Below, in pieces: positions 34,332-45,671 of a stretch of 64,000 nucleotides of DNA. The notes beneath the pieces are model-generated. The model saw only the letters and a list, made by a program, of their open reading frames with translations. It did no database searches and had not been told where the DNA came from. This stretch comes from Nageia nagi (Eukaryota > Pinophyta). Within the stretch, counting starts at the first letter, position 1, and each line of letters begins with the position of its first letter. A program made the position numbers and the translations under genes. The stretch lies in contig JBITNC010000001.1 in the NCBI GenBank assembly GCA_050084985.1, positions 194,866,001 through 194,930,000 of the forward strand. The letters are read 5' to 3'.

Positions 34332-36463
34332 AAATGTCACAATAATCCTAGGTCTATCCCCTCAAAAATAAATAGCCTGCATAAGGTTCTTGTATAGGAT
34401 TTTTAATTTTGTTTGGGTGAGATGGAGGGGTGGTTTCTACTTTCCACCTTATAATTTATGGTAGAGGGTTAAAATCACCCCATAAAACCTACCACAAAAA
34501 TAACATATAATGGTAGCTTATACTCATCCCCTCAAAGTTACTTCCAATTGGCCGCCATCAAAGGCCTTTTTTGGTCTACTAATTGGATGATGAATCTAAT
34601 GTAGGAAAATCCACTCTAGTTTGAACTAAAAATAAGTATTTAATAAATATATATAAATTTATGTAAGATTTCATTGTATAATTGAATTAATGGGGTTTGA
34701 ATTATTTGTAATAGTGATTTGTATAGGTGAGAAATAGAAAGAGAAGGTAAATCCTTGTGAGAGAGATATTTGTAGTGAGGATTCCTTGTAAGAACAAAAT
34801 ATAAAGATACAATGATTTGGTTGTTGGGTGTATCTATTTGTTGCTTCAAACTAATTTAATCAAATGTTGGAAACCTAATGCTTAGGGATTAACGTTGAAT
34901 GCAAATAATTAGACTTAGCTATGAAAAAGTATTTTATATTTATGTATTTTCAAATTTATGTGAGGAGGAATTCCAAAGGTCATAGTAAGATGAAGTTGTT
35001 GAGTCTTTAGGAAGTTAAAGAGTCTCTTGAGGAAGGTGAAGTGATAAGCCACTTTTTCCTCTATTTATGAATGTTATATTGATGTAATACATAAGTTTTG
35101 GAGTTAATATAATTTGGATTTGCAAACCTAAGAGTGGACCTTGCATCAAAGGAATAGATATTCTCCATGGATACAATCCACATTGATTGAACCATGTTAA
35201 ATGATTTTATTCACTTGTGTGATTAATCTTATTACATATTTTCTTCTAGTTTATAGTAGATTAATAATTGGTCAGCTATATTTTCATATGTAGTGAATCA
35301 TAACAATCTATGCAATTTGATTCATCCTTAAATTGAGAGTATAGATATATTAACCATAACTTTAGCTTACTCAAAATTAAGCATAATTAACTACTTGTTG
35401 AGATTTTTCCAACTTTACAAGGTTATATAGCTTAGTTACATATCCATTGAGTAGGTAGGGAGTTTATTAGTGGTAGGAAGGTAGAATATTATGGGGAGAA
35501 TCATAAAATGATGTTGAAAGGGAAGTTGAAGGAGAGGTGTGGTAGGGAGGTAAAAAAGAAAGTTGAGAACAAGTGGAATAGTTAATAAGAATTATATAAG
35601 ATTGGACTTATTATTTCAAACATATTGATTATATAAAGAACTCAATTTGTTTTAGTAGTCTATCCTTGTAGATTTATACCTTGGAATTATATTCTGTATC
35701 TAAGAAGTTATCTTCCATCAAAGTTACCTAGGATTTATACATAGCCTCATCCAATAGAAAATCTTTAACTTGAATTTGTAACATGTTACCAACATGTGAG
35801 GGGAGAGATTTTGTAACCTTGTTCTCTCTTTTAATACTTGAGAGTTTTCACACCCACTTTCTCTCCATTTTCTCTAACATGCATTGACATAAGTCTAAAA
35901 TTTTCATTGATGATTACTAAAATATTACCTCTTTACTATTTGATTTACTTATGGAAGATTTGTAGATTTGTTTCTATAAAGTTTACATTTCCTTAAAATC
36001 ATCCTTCTTAAAATTCAATCTTACATTGCCAATCATAGATTAATATAAGTATTCAACTTTAATAAATACATTTTCAACATTGATAATTTTATTTATAATT
36101 ATAGTAATCTTTAAATTTATTTTCTCTAACATGTTTACTTAAAATGATAAATACATTAATAATCAAGCTATTTTGCATAACTTATTCATGTAAATCATAT
36201 TTCATTCTTAAGCACAATTCAAAAAATCTAAAACCATAGTTGCATGTTTATTCATTATATCCTTATTAAGTTATATTTTATTAAACAATCCTTACTTTCC
36301 TAGCAACATTGATATTAAAAGTGACTTATAAATAGTTGTATTAGGGTTTTGCATTAGATATGGTGTATATTCAAAGGACATTAATTCAATAAGGTTTTTA
36401 GGGGAGATTTTTTCTTATAGGATTTCATCATGAAAAAATACAACATAATATTTGATGAAATAT
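34332..36463. other. No gene seen (copy B of 13831-15960)
   Basis: Collinear with copy A up to gaaatat at 36463; no coding or LTR structure recognised. Confidence 0.4.
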
Positions 36464-37027
36464 ACATACATATCTAGATCTTACAAATGGTTAAGAGAAA
36501 CCAAAGGATTTTTAATAAACATTCATAATCATAGTAATTATTCTTTGGATGGTTAGATATGTTTATCATTTGTCATTATAATTGATTGATTTAGGCTTAA
36601 TGGTGGTGATTCATGTTGTTTATGATGGTGTAAAATTGAAACATTATGATATTTATTGATTGGATGGTAGTGGATGGGTTAAAACTTAAAGTTAAATTTG
36701 AGGCTATTAAGATTTCAATGATTATGAATTATGTTGGTTGAGCTCTTAGGTAATTTAGTAAACTAAGATTTAGTTAATATGAGGAAATAATATAGATGCC
36801 TCCTAAAAAAATTGTTAGCAATTTTTATTCTCCTAGCCAATCTATTCCATCATCATAGTTTTTTCTAAAAGGGTTAAGTTAATCTCAAGACTCAATGTCT
36901 TCTAGTATTTAATAGAGCATGATCGTAAATATTAACTAGACAAAGTTTAATACATAAAAGAAAATCATAAAATTCAATACAATATAAAAATAATAGAAAC
37001 TCATAAAATGTAATACAATATATAAGT
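36464..37027. other. Intergenic, no gene seen
   Basis: AT-rich single-copy-looking DNA between the duplication and the SINE. No open frame of note. Confidence 0.5.
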
Positions 37028-37041
37028 AAGTAATGATACTT

Positions 37042-37289
37042 TTATGTCCTCTAGGGAACAATCCAAGTGGTTTAAGCCTTGGTTCTCCCTTGGGAGGTCC
37101 AAGGTTCAAACATTTGGATGGGTGTGTTATTAGGGCGGTGGCTAATTGCTTAAAGATAAGTGTAACCCTTGATTTTATGAAAGATCATGCTTGAGAAGAG
37201 CCTACTCAACTCTACTTGTTGGTTCTAAGTAGTAACATCACTCATTGCCTCATAAGTGCAAAGGGATCAATCTCATTCATCTAAATAAA
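37042..37289 (+). mobile_element. tRNA-derived SINE (Au-SINE-like)
   Basis: About 248 bp flanked by a perfect 14-bp direct repeat, AAGTAATGATACTT (37028-37041 and 37290-37303). The head CCAAGTGGTTTAAGCCTTGG contains a polymerase III A-box-like segment, and AGGTCCAAGGTTCAAAC a B-box-like segment (GGTTCRAAC). The order and spacing resemble plant Au-type SINEs. The 3' end is A-rich (ctaaataaaa). No protein is encoded; mobilisation would depend on a LINE. Family naming is from memory of the consensus and should be taken as tentative; the target duplication is seen directly. Confidence 0.75.
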
Positions 37290-37303
37290 AAGTAATGATA
37301 CTT

Positions 37304-38023
37304 ATATATTAAAAAACAAACTTCTTAAAATACTAACTATATTTTTTAATCTATTTATAAAATATAATTTAAATTCAAATCATTATCCATCCCTAATACA
37401 TTTCCTTGTGGACTTCCTTTTTTGAGCATGAAACATCATGAACCCTTCCATATCAAATCATAGATAAAGTATGCAAGTAAAGTATCTACAATATGTTTGT
37501 TTTAGAAAGCAAATGACAAGACTTCCCTTATACAACAATGCATTACTTCCTCTCCAAACAAACCAGATGTGTTGTACGTTCTTCTATGCTGATCTAATGT
37601 GATTATTATCGTCCTGTGACGTCCAACTTTTTATCCACCACGCACCGACGGACCACCTCGCATCACTTGATTTGTAAGCAACTTTAGGCTTGAAATAATT
37701 TGGAATAACATCCATATTGCATCACGTACAACAGAAAGAACTTGAGTCGCCAGTGTCGAATCAGAATACAAATTATAGAGTATGAAACATCGTCACAGCG
37801 AATTCCACGGTCATATAATTGGATGACGAAATGATACGATGCCCATAGCAAGATGCTCCACTTACAGATTCTCAAACAATAGCTTTTTCCCATCAGCTAA
37901 AATATTGAATATCACTCAAAGAACAATTTCATGAAGAATGTGCTCTGTCATGGAATTCTATTCCTCTATTCAAATCTTCTTGGCCACAAGCAAAGTGAAC
38001 ATCGCCATGGAGCTTATTACAAG
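37304..38023. other. Upstream region of the host gene
   Basis: From about 37560 the base composition becomes less AT-rich than the elements around it. TGACGTC, a bZIP-type (TGACG) motif, lies at 37617-37623, about 480 bp before the start codon. No coding sequence is recognised. Confidence 0.4.
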
Positions 38024-38032
38024 TATATATAA
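38024..38032 (+). promoter_or_regulatory. TATA box of the host gene
   Basis: TATATATAA, 63-71 bases before the start codon at 38095. Transcription would begin near 38055-38062, leaving a leader of about 35 bases. Confidence 0.55.
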
Positions 38033-38094
38033 TGTAGTAAGAGATTTCAATTTACCTGTCAAAGTTGCATCATATTGAGAGAAGTGTGATTGCA

Positions 38095-38523
38095 ATGACT
38101 ATGCCTGTTGGACCTTCCAGGAATACGAGTGTGTGCGAAAAGGTTTATTATGCAATGTTTAGCATTGTTAAGGTTGGAAATCCCAGGCTGACTTACAAGA
38201 GCACACGTCCCCGCTCTCCCGGGCGACTGGGCAATGGGAATGTACAGAAAAATAAGGAAAACATTCCTATTGGTAATGAACAGAAAAATAGGGAAATCAT
38301 TTCTATTAGTGAGAGGAAATCAGAGGGTCTCAACTCTAATTCTGATTCAAATGGAGTTTCCACTTCTAGGGATGACAATGATGTAAACAAGAAAGCAGAC
38401 GCTTTTATTCAACGCGTTAGACGGGAGCTGAGTTCTGAGAAAGAAGACCAAAGCGGTGAGCTACATCCTTTGGCCATTAAGGAAATCAATCCTTACCCTC
38501 TACCTACAAAACCTACGTATTGA
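38095..38523 (+). CDS. Small DUF761-like host protein, 142 aa
   Basis: An intact frame of 142 codons plus TGA; the upstream in-frame codons have no ATG (38065 is TTG), and the TATA box position fits ATG 38095. The protein opens MTMPVGPSRN and has a short hydrophobic stretch (VYYAMFSIVKVG, residues 17-28), a basic region (LTYKSTRPRSPGRLG) and two imperfect 12-residue repeats around QKNKENIPIGNE and QKNREIISISER (residues 51-74). The acidic/Ser-rich middle is followed by DVNKKADAFIQRVRREL at 96-112. That last motif resembles the carboxy-terminal 'A-D-x-F-I-x-x-[FV]-R' signature of plant DUF761 proteins, whose biochemical role is unknown. It is the only intact non-element frame in the window. 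An intron-free gene is inferred; a pseudogene or partial gene cannot be ruled out. Confidence 0.7.
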   Translation: MTMPVGPSRNTSVCEKVYYAMFSIVKVGNPRLTYKSTRPRSPGRLGNGNVQKNKENIPIGNEQKNREIISISERKSEGLNSNSDSNGVSTSRDDNDVNKKADAFIQRVRRELSSEKEDQSGELHPLAIKEINPYPLPTKPTY

Positions 38524-38950
38524 TGGGGCATAACTCTTCTCTGCGTTGTTTACAAGCTGTATGTAACACTTTGTTGTGCCTGCGTGCGTAAGTGCAAATA
38601 TGACCTGTAAAGATGACCCCTGCTTTAATGTAATTCTGCTGGCTATAAATTTATTTTATTTATATTTATATTTTGTATTATATTACATGAGTTTTATTTG
38701 GGGTACATGGATTCTGTAACTTCGTTATCTAACTGCAGAACAAATGTTCGATTTTGGGGTTGCTACTATAACCTCACAAGTCGGTAAACGTTAAACGTTA
38801 TATGTTACATGAAGGAACCTCACATCAAAATATTACCACCGGATGGATGGATTTTATCGTATGGTGTTGGTTATCTAGCCTTCAAAAATCTCCTCCTTAC
38901 TTTACATGTCGTCTTGTTGGTATGTATGCATGATTCAATAGATAATACTA
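38524..38950 (+). other. 3' flank of the host gene
   Basis: A T/A-rich block with TATAAATTTATTTTATTTATA at about 38643-38663 and TTGTATTATATTAC after it could hold near-upstream and far-upstream polyadenylation elements. No further gene before the LTR at 38951. Confidence 0.35.
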
Positions 38951-39457
38951 TGCTTTGCAAACAAACTTATTAAGAATATTTGAACTCAAAATGTCAAAAT
39001 AAGCACTTTATGATGAAACGCAGCCACCCACTGCATTTGGATATAAAACGCTCCTGCGTTTCCCAAATGCATCCGCATTTTGTAGAAATACATTCACCCA
39101 ATGTGTTTAGCCAGAAACATGATCTCATTTCAATCTGTCAGTTCCAAGCAATTTTGGGTGAACTATCAAGTAGTTTTAGCCCATTTTCTATTAGATTCTA
39201 GTTCATTTTTTTCTTCTATTTTCAATTGTTTAGCTTGGGCATGTATAAATAAGTGATCTCAACTCATTCTTGGGTTGGATAGTGGATTGGATTAAATTGC
39301 ACCCAATTTTGTAATGCAAACTGTTTGACAAAATTTCATAGTAAGAATTCCACAATATATTTTCTAGATCTGCTTCAATTTCATTTTGAGTAATGCAATA
39401 TTGTATGTATGATGAATGTATTAGTCTATTCCTTCATTGTTTATTACTATAAACTTC
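38951..39457 (+). repeat. Copia-C 5' LTR
   Basis: Starts TGCTTTGCAAACAAAC, matching TGTTGCAAATAAAT of the 3' LTR; similarity ends near TATAAACTT. Contains GTATAAATAAGT near 39243 as a possible TATA box. Confidence 0.7.
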
Positions 39458-39560
39458 GATCTAGTATTGAGTTTTATTGAGTTTGAAAATTGTGGGTGTT
39501 TTAAAAAAAAGTTTGGAAATAATTTTTTGCAAATCCAAGTTGTGTTGAAGACCTGCTATC

Positions 39561-40452
39561 ATGGCAAACAACTCAAATTCAATATCAGTCCCTAAATTTG
39601 ATGGATTAGATTATGAATATTGGAGCATCCAGATGATGACTCTCTTGAAAGGAAAAAACTTGTGGGACATTGGTGAAGATGGATACAAAGAGCCAGATTA
39701 TTGGAGAGTTTTGAGTGAAGAAAGGAGACCAAAGAGAAGAAAAAACGAATTTCTTAGCTTTGTCACATATCTAGGTTGCTCTTGATAAGAGCATTTTTCC
39801 AAGAATTTCAGCCCACAAAATCGCTATTGATGCATGGAGAGCCTTGAAAGAAGGCTACCAAGGAAGCATCAAAGTGAAGGAGGTTAAGCTTTAGACCCTC
39901 AAAGAGATTTTGAGAATCTCACATAGTATGACAATGAGAGTGTGGGTGATTATTGTGTAAGGGTGCAGGCTATAGTAAATAAAATGGTAACCCTTGGTGA
40001 TGATTTGGACAAAACCTTGGTAATTAAAAAAGTTTTGAGGACTTTATTACCCAAATGGGATAATGTGGCTCTTATGATTGAAAAGACTAAAGATCTTTCC
40101 ACTATGGATGTTGATCAATTAATTGGCTCTCTTACATCTCATGAAGAGAGATTTTTGAGAAGGTCCAATATTGGCTCAAGTGAAGAACAAGCATTCTCAA
40201 CTAGGAAGAATGAAAGTAATAGTGGAAGGGGTCAAGGGAGAGGTTCTAGAGGTAGAGGTCAAAATGAAAAAGGAGGAAGAAGAGGCTCTTTTAGAAGAGG
40301 AAGAGGAAGAGTTCAGATTTTAGGTGACCAAGCCAATAGTACAAGTGCAAGTACTAGAGGGGGATATAGTACAAGAGGTAGAGGAAGAGACAAGAGGAAT
40401 TTCTAATGTTATCATTGTAACAAATTTGACCATTTTGAGAGAGTGTGTAGGC
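39561..40452 (+). pseudogene. Copia-C gag, broken
   Basis: ATG 39561 begins MANNSNSISVPKFDGLDYEY, the normal F-D-G-x-x-Y-x-x-W opening of Copia gag (UBN2 type). A frameshift near 39770 moves the reading into segments with ISAHKIAIDAWRALKEGYQG, and a further one near 39920 into GDYCVRVQAIVNKMVTLGDD. The carboxy part is Arg/Gly-rich (GRGSRGRGQ, RRGRGR), as often in plant gag. After a stop at 40404 comes an intact zinc knuckle, CYHCNKFDHFERVC (40408-40449). Confidence 0.85.
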
Positions 40453-41979
40453 TGAAACAAGCCTTTCAAAATAGTAGATCAGCCAATTATGAGGAAGAAG
40501 ATTCCTATGAAGATTATGAGGAACACCATATGATCAAAAAGGACCTTTTTTCATCTTTTGATAATTCCTTTAGTTCCATCATGAAACTTGGGGATGAGAA
40601 ACTTTTGAAGGTGATTACAAAGAGGGACATAGTGGTTCCTACTAGAAAATGTACTATAAAGGTAAAAAGAATCTATTTTGCTAATGATGTGAAACAATCT
40701 CTCTTAAGTGTTGGAAAAATGCTTGAAACCAATTATAAATTGATTTTTGAAGATAAAATGTGTAAGATATATGATATGAACAAAGGTGGAATGCCGGTCA
40801 CTACAATAAAAATGGATAAAAATAAACTTCTTCCTATCAAGTTTGTTGAGCAACTTGGGGAGGTTTTGCTTGTGTTAGCATTTATGACATTGCAAATTTA
40901 TGGCATTTGAGGCTTTTTTATTTGAATTTTCAAAGTTTAAAGCTTTTATCTTCACTTGTATATGGTTTTCCAAAGGTCGAAGATACTTCGAAAGTTTGTA
41001 AAGGGTGTGCTCTTGGAAAGCATGCAAGGGGACATTTTCTAAAGAATGAAGCATGGAGGGCCTAATCTCTTCTCCAATTGATGCATAATGATCTTTGTGG
41101 ACCAATGCAAACATAAATTATAGGTAAGCCTCTTATTTTCTCACATTTATTGATGATTTTTATAGATATTGTTGGGTGTACTTTCTTAAACACAAAGATG
41201 AAGCATTTGAGTGCTTCTAGGATTTCAAAGCTAGTGTTGAGAATCAAAGTGGGCATACTATCAAGTATTTAAGAATTGATCATGGTGGTGAATTTTACTT
41301 GCATGATTTAGTGAAGTTTTTTAGAGATTCCTACATTAAGAGGAAATTAACATCACAATACAAACCCCAACAAAATGGAGTGGCTGAAAGAAAGAACTAG
41401 ACTTTGGTAGAGATGGCAAGGTGTATGATGCATACAAAATTTTTGAGTAATTTTTATTGGGATGAAGCTATCTGAACTACTATTTATATTTTAAATAGGA
41501 GTTATACACGGAGTTTGGATAATATTACTGCTTTTGAGAGTTGGCTTGGAAAGAAGCCAAGTGTGAAACATTTCAAAGTTTTCGGTTGTCTTACTTATGT
41601 TCATATGAGTGATGAGCAAAGAAAAGATCTTGATGCTAAGAGTGACAAGTGTATTTTTATTGGCCATAGTGAACACTCCAAAGCTTATAAATTTTTAATC
41701 CAATTTCTTATAAAGTTGTGGTGTCTAGAGATGCCATTTTTGATGAAGGAGAAAGTTGGAAGTCTCAAAAATGCTAAAGGTTTGTTGTTGATGATGGTAT
41801 GTTTGAAGCAAATGCTTCAAATGACTAGGGAAGTGTTCAACCCAACCATGTCTCACATAATCAAGTTTAGCCCAAATTTGATCCATCATCACAAATGGGG
41901 TCTTCAAGTGGATCCTCAAGTTCATAACATAGTTCTTCTTCACCTCCATAACCAAGTACAAGTACAAATCAATCAATAA
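40453..41979 (+). pseudogene. Copia-C integrase region, protease active site missing
   Basis: After gag the frame runs EEHHMIKKDLFSSFDNSFSS into LGDEKLLKV and VKQSLLSVGKMLETNYKLIF, the second half of the protease domain. The D-S-G active-site loop that should precede NHM is absent, apparently by deletion. The integrase has [37 protein letters not shown] and NITAFESWLGKKPSVKHFKV, so D, D and E are present. In-frame stops include one inside AI-stop-TTIYILNRS, where Trp is expected (TGG to TGA). Several frames are involved before 41120. Confidence 0.82.
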
Positions 41980-43745
41980 AAGGTAAAATAGTCATGAAAG
42001 ATAATCCCTTGTATCAAATGTTGGACCAAAATTTTTCTATAAGGTTGACAAGAAGTCAACATAAGGAGCTTGATGCTACTTTGCAAAGGATGAAAAATTT
42101 GCAAATGTTAGGAGATGAAGAAAATGGTGAGCCCAAAGATGATGTGGTAAATTATGCTCTTATTTCTTCTACTTCCAATGCTCATGTTTCTAGTTCTTCT
42201 AAAGCTACTAAAATTGATGATTTTGAGCCTTCTTGTTTTGAACAAGCTTACTCTAACAAAATGTGGATGAAGGCTATGAATGAGAAGATATCTTCCATTG
42301 TTAAGAATGACACAAGGGAGTTATGTAATCTTTCCCAAAATAGGAAATGTATTAGATGTAAATGGATCTACAAGATCAAGAGGAATAGTGATGGTTCCAT
42401 TGAAAAGTATAAAGAAAAGTTGGTTGCAAAAGGGTTCACATAAAAGTATGGCATAAACTATGAGAAGACTTTTGCTCCTGTTTCAAGGCAAGAAAAAATT
42501 TGAATGGTGGTTTCATTGGTTTCCCACAAGCATTGGAATGTACATCACATGGATGTGAAGAGTTCATTCCTTAATGGCTATCTTGAAGAAGAGGTGTATG
42601 TGGCACAACTTCAAGGTCTTGAGGTTTAAGGTAAAGAACATCAAGTCTATAGATTCAAAAAGACATTATATGGGTTGAAACAAGCTCCAAGATCTTGGTA
42701 CACAAGAATCAATGACTACTTTCTCAAGTGTGGTTTTCAAAGAAGCAAGAGTGAACACACTTTGTACTACAAGCAGCAAGGTATTGAAATTCTACTTGTT
42801 TACTTGTATGTAGATGATTTATTATTCATGAGAAGTAGTTCTTAATTATGTGATTCTTTTAAGTCTGAGATAAAAAAGAAATTTGATATGATTGATCTTG
42901 GTTTGATGATTTATTGGGTATGGAAGTACATCAAAAACATGATGAGATATTTCTTTTCCAAGCCAAATATGCTAGAGAGATGTTGAAAATGTTTAGCATG
43001 GATGAATGTAAACCTATAGTTACTCCAATTGCACATGAAGAGCTTTTATTCTCATATGGTAGGGCTAAAAAAGTAAATAAAATAGATTATAGGAGCATTA
43101 TGGGGAGCTTAATGTTCCTTTGTAACACAAGATTAGCTATATGCTATGTTGTATCTCTTTGTTCTAGGTACATGGCTAATCCTTCTTTCTTACACTTGAA
43201 AGCAACCAAGAGAATCCTAAGGTATGTACATGGTATAGTAAATTATGGAATTCATTACTTCTCTATTGATCATGTGAAGCTAATTGGTTTTAGTGATAGT
43301 AATTGGGGGAGTAATCTTGATGATTGAAAGTCCACTAGTGGCAATTGCTTCTCACTTGGTACAAGTTTGGTTATTTGGAGTTCAAAGAAGCAAACTATAG
43401 TTACTTTATCTTCTATAGAGGTTGAATATATAGCATTGACCTTAGCTGGTGCATGAGCTTTATGGCTTTGAAAAGTTCTTGGTGAAATTGGTGAGAAGCA
43501 GAAATAAGTTATCACTCTTTTTTGTGAATACCAAAGTGTCATTAAGTTGGCATAAAATCTAGTCCACCATGCATGTTCCAAATACTTTGATATCAAGTAC
43601 CACTTTATCAAATACATGATGGAGAAGAATCTAATGAAACTAAGGTATTGCAATGAAAAAGACCAAATTGCTGATATCTTCACAAAATAAGCTGCTAAAT
43701 CTTAGTTTTTGATGTTTAGAGACGTGATTGTTAGCCCTCTTACTA
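41980..43745 (+). pseudogene. Copia-C reverse transcriptase and RNase H, broken
   Basis: RT blocks: KWIYKIKRNSDGSIEKYKEK, LVAKGFT-stop-[44 protein letters not shown] and LVYLYVDDLLF (YVDD intact, about 42808-42819). RNase H: FSDSNWGSNLDD-stop-KSTSG, WSSKKQTIVTLSS and EVEYIALTLAGA, ending ADIFTK. Stops at ARKGFT-stop, EV-stop-GKEH, LA-stop-NLVHH and KS-stop-FLMF stand where Gln is usual; another in RQEKI-stop-MVV stands where Arg is usual. A frameshift lies near 42915. Inactive. Confidence 0.85.
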
Positions 43746-43758
43746 TCAAGGGGGAGTA

Positions 43759-44277
43759 TGTTGCAAATAAATTTGTTCAGGCATCAAAATTTGAATTTAA
43801 AATATCAAAATAAGCACTTTTTGATGAAACATAGCCTCCCACTATGTTTGGATGTAAAACATCACTGTATTTCCCAAACGTATTGATATTTTATAGAAAC
43901 AAGCTCACCTAGTGCATTTAACCTGAAACACAATTGTGTTTAAGTTTGTTAGTTCTAGGCAATTTTGGACAAACTGTCAAGTAGTTTTAGCCCATTTTCT
44001 ATTAGATTCTAGTTCATTTTTCCTTCTATCTTCAACTTTTAACTTGGGTATGTATAAATAAGTAATTTGAACTCATTTTTAGGTTGGATAGTAGATCTGA
44101 TTAGTGTAATTTGTAAATTACACCTAGTTTTGTAATGCAAATTGTTTGACAAAATGTCAGTAAGAATTCCATAATATATTTTCCAAACCTGCTTCAATTT
44201 CATTTTGAGCAATGCAATATTGAATGTATGGTAAATGTATTAGTCTTTTCCTTCATTATTTATTGCTATAAACTTTA
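43759..44277 (+). repeat. Copia-C 3' LTR
   Basis: TGTTGCAAATAAATTTG to TATAAACTTT; about 519 bp. It directly follows the purine tract at 43748-43758. Confidence 0.7.
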
Positions 44278-44589
44278 CCATGGGAGTTATACAAAATTTG
44301 GTTACCCCAACCTAAATGCACTTCATTTAACCCTCCATGTGCATGGGTCATTGAGTCATGCCTATCATGGCATGGCATCTCTCCATGCCTATCTGAGATT
44401 AGTCAAAGTTTGATTAACCTCTCTAGAAATATCGTTTGATTAGTCTTGTATAAATGCTATTCAATTATGCAAGATTAACCATTATTCAATTAACCCTTGA
44501 TATCGATTGACCATTCATGACTAAGCATCACTCGATTAATTTAAAAATTGATTATGCTTATTTAATCCTCCATAATCGATTATATCAAG

Positions 44590-44870
44590 TACATCATTAA
44601 TGGCTTAGATTAATTAAACTATATTTATGTGGCCTATACATAGGTCGATTAACCCATACATTATATTAGCATACCACAAATTTACCAACATACACTAATA
44701 GATGATGTTCAATTAACCTCAATTATCTTGAGCTCCCCACCTTGGATGTATATTGAGCATGTCATTAATGATCTTGGTTAATTGAATTATATTTATGTAT
44801 CATATACATAGGTCAATTAACCCATATGTCATATCACCTTGCCTCAAATTTCAATGGTGCCAACTACCAA
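44590..44870. repeat. Two-copy tandem repeat, period about 168 bp
   Basis: CATCATTAATGGCTTAGATT (44592) and CATGTCATTAATGATCTTGG (44758) start similar stretches containing TATATTTATGT, CATACATAGGTC and ATTAACCCATA. The surrounding 44400-44940 is rich in short GATTAACC-type motifs. No gene. Confidence 0.55.
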
Positions 44871-45040
44871 ACATGGATTCATTAATGCAAAGGTTAATCA
44901 AACTATAATTATCTGGTTAAACAAAGTTTGATTAACCACTTTTAAATTTAAAAGAAAATATGGTCATTCTCATTTGCATTCTATGCATGCTTAGATGTGG
45001 ATGTTGTAGGGAGCTCTCAAATAGGTAACAAAGATCGATA

Positions 45041-45671
45041 CCAAGTAGTTTTTCAATTCCCTAGCTCTATTTGTTCATTTTCCATTCAATGAGTATTCAT
45101 GCATGCATGTCCTTGGGTTTTTATTGTGATCATTGTATTCCATGAGACTACATTTTGGTTAGTCAAATACCATGTAGTTTTTTCAATTTCTTGGATCTAT
45201 TTATTCATTTTCTAGTTGATGAGTGTCCATTCATGTTCTTGAGTTTTTTATTGAGATCATTGCATTCCATGAGAATGCATTTTGATGAGTCAAATACTTG
45301 GTAGTTTTTTCAATTCCCTATCTCTGTTTGTTTATTTTCCAATTGATGAGTGTCCATGCATGCATGTCCCTAGGTTTTTATTGTGATCATAACATTCCAT
45401 GAGATTGCATTTTGATGAATCAAATACCAAGTTGTTTTTTCAATTTTCTATCTTTGTTTATTCATTTTCCTATCAATGAGTGTCCATGCATGTTCTTGGG
45501 TTTTTATTATGATCATTGCAATCCATTGAGACTACAATTCTATGAGTCAAATACCAGGTAGTTTTTCAATTCCCTAGATCTATTTGTTCATTTTCCAATC
45601 GATGAGTGTCCATACATTTTCTTGGATTTTTATTGCGATCATTTCATTCCATGAGATTGCATTTTGATGAG
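45041..45671. repeat. Five-copy tandem repeat, period 127-130 bp
   Basis: Units begin CCANGTAGTTTTTTCAATT at 45041, 45170, 45297, 45427 and 45554. Each contains a TCATTTTCYA block, TGAGTGTCCATRCATG, GGTTTTTATTGTGATCAT and CCATGAGA. Units are diverged from one another; no coding. Confidence 0.75.

Larger units (their letters stand above)
15961..36463. repeat. Tandem segmental duplication, copy B (interrupted by Copia-B)
   Basis: Repeats 4831-15960 in the same order and orientation: the right half of the inverted-repeat element, pol linker, minus-strand Copia relative, protease, gag, hairpin, 252-bp array and microsatellite. Without the 9.3-kb Copia-B it is about 11.2 kb. After 36463 (...gaaatat) similarity to copy A stops. 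Confidence 0.85.
38951..44277 (+). mobile_element. Copia-C: decayed Ty1/copia retrotransposon
   Basis: Two related LTRs, 38951-39457 and 43759-44277, share long blocks (TTTTAGCCCATTTTCTATTA, GCTTCAATTTCATTTTGAG, GTATAAATAAGT). The 3' LTR follows a purine tract, AAGGGGGAGTA (43748-43758). Gag, integrase, RT and RNase H follow in Copia order, with frameshifts and many stops. The outer LTR ends are approximate, no target duplication was found, and no clear primer-binding site is visible. Confidence 0.85.

Noticed and set aside
37060-37120. tRNA gene
   Set aside because: A-box-like and B-box-like segments are present, but the arms do not form a cloverleaf, and the unit is a 248-bp body with target duplications, so it is a SINE.
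38065-38094. Longer start for the host gene
   Set aside because: The codon at 38065 is TTG, and it would lie almost at the expected transcription start. The first ATG in frame is 38095.
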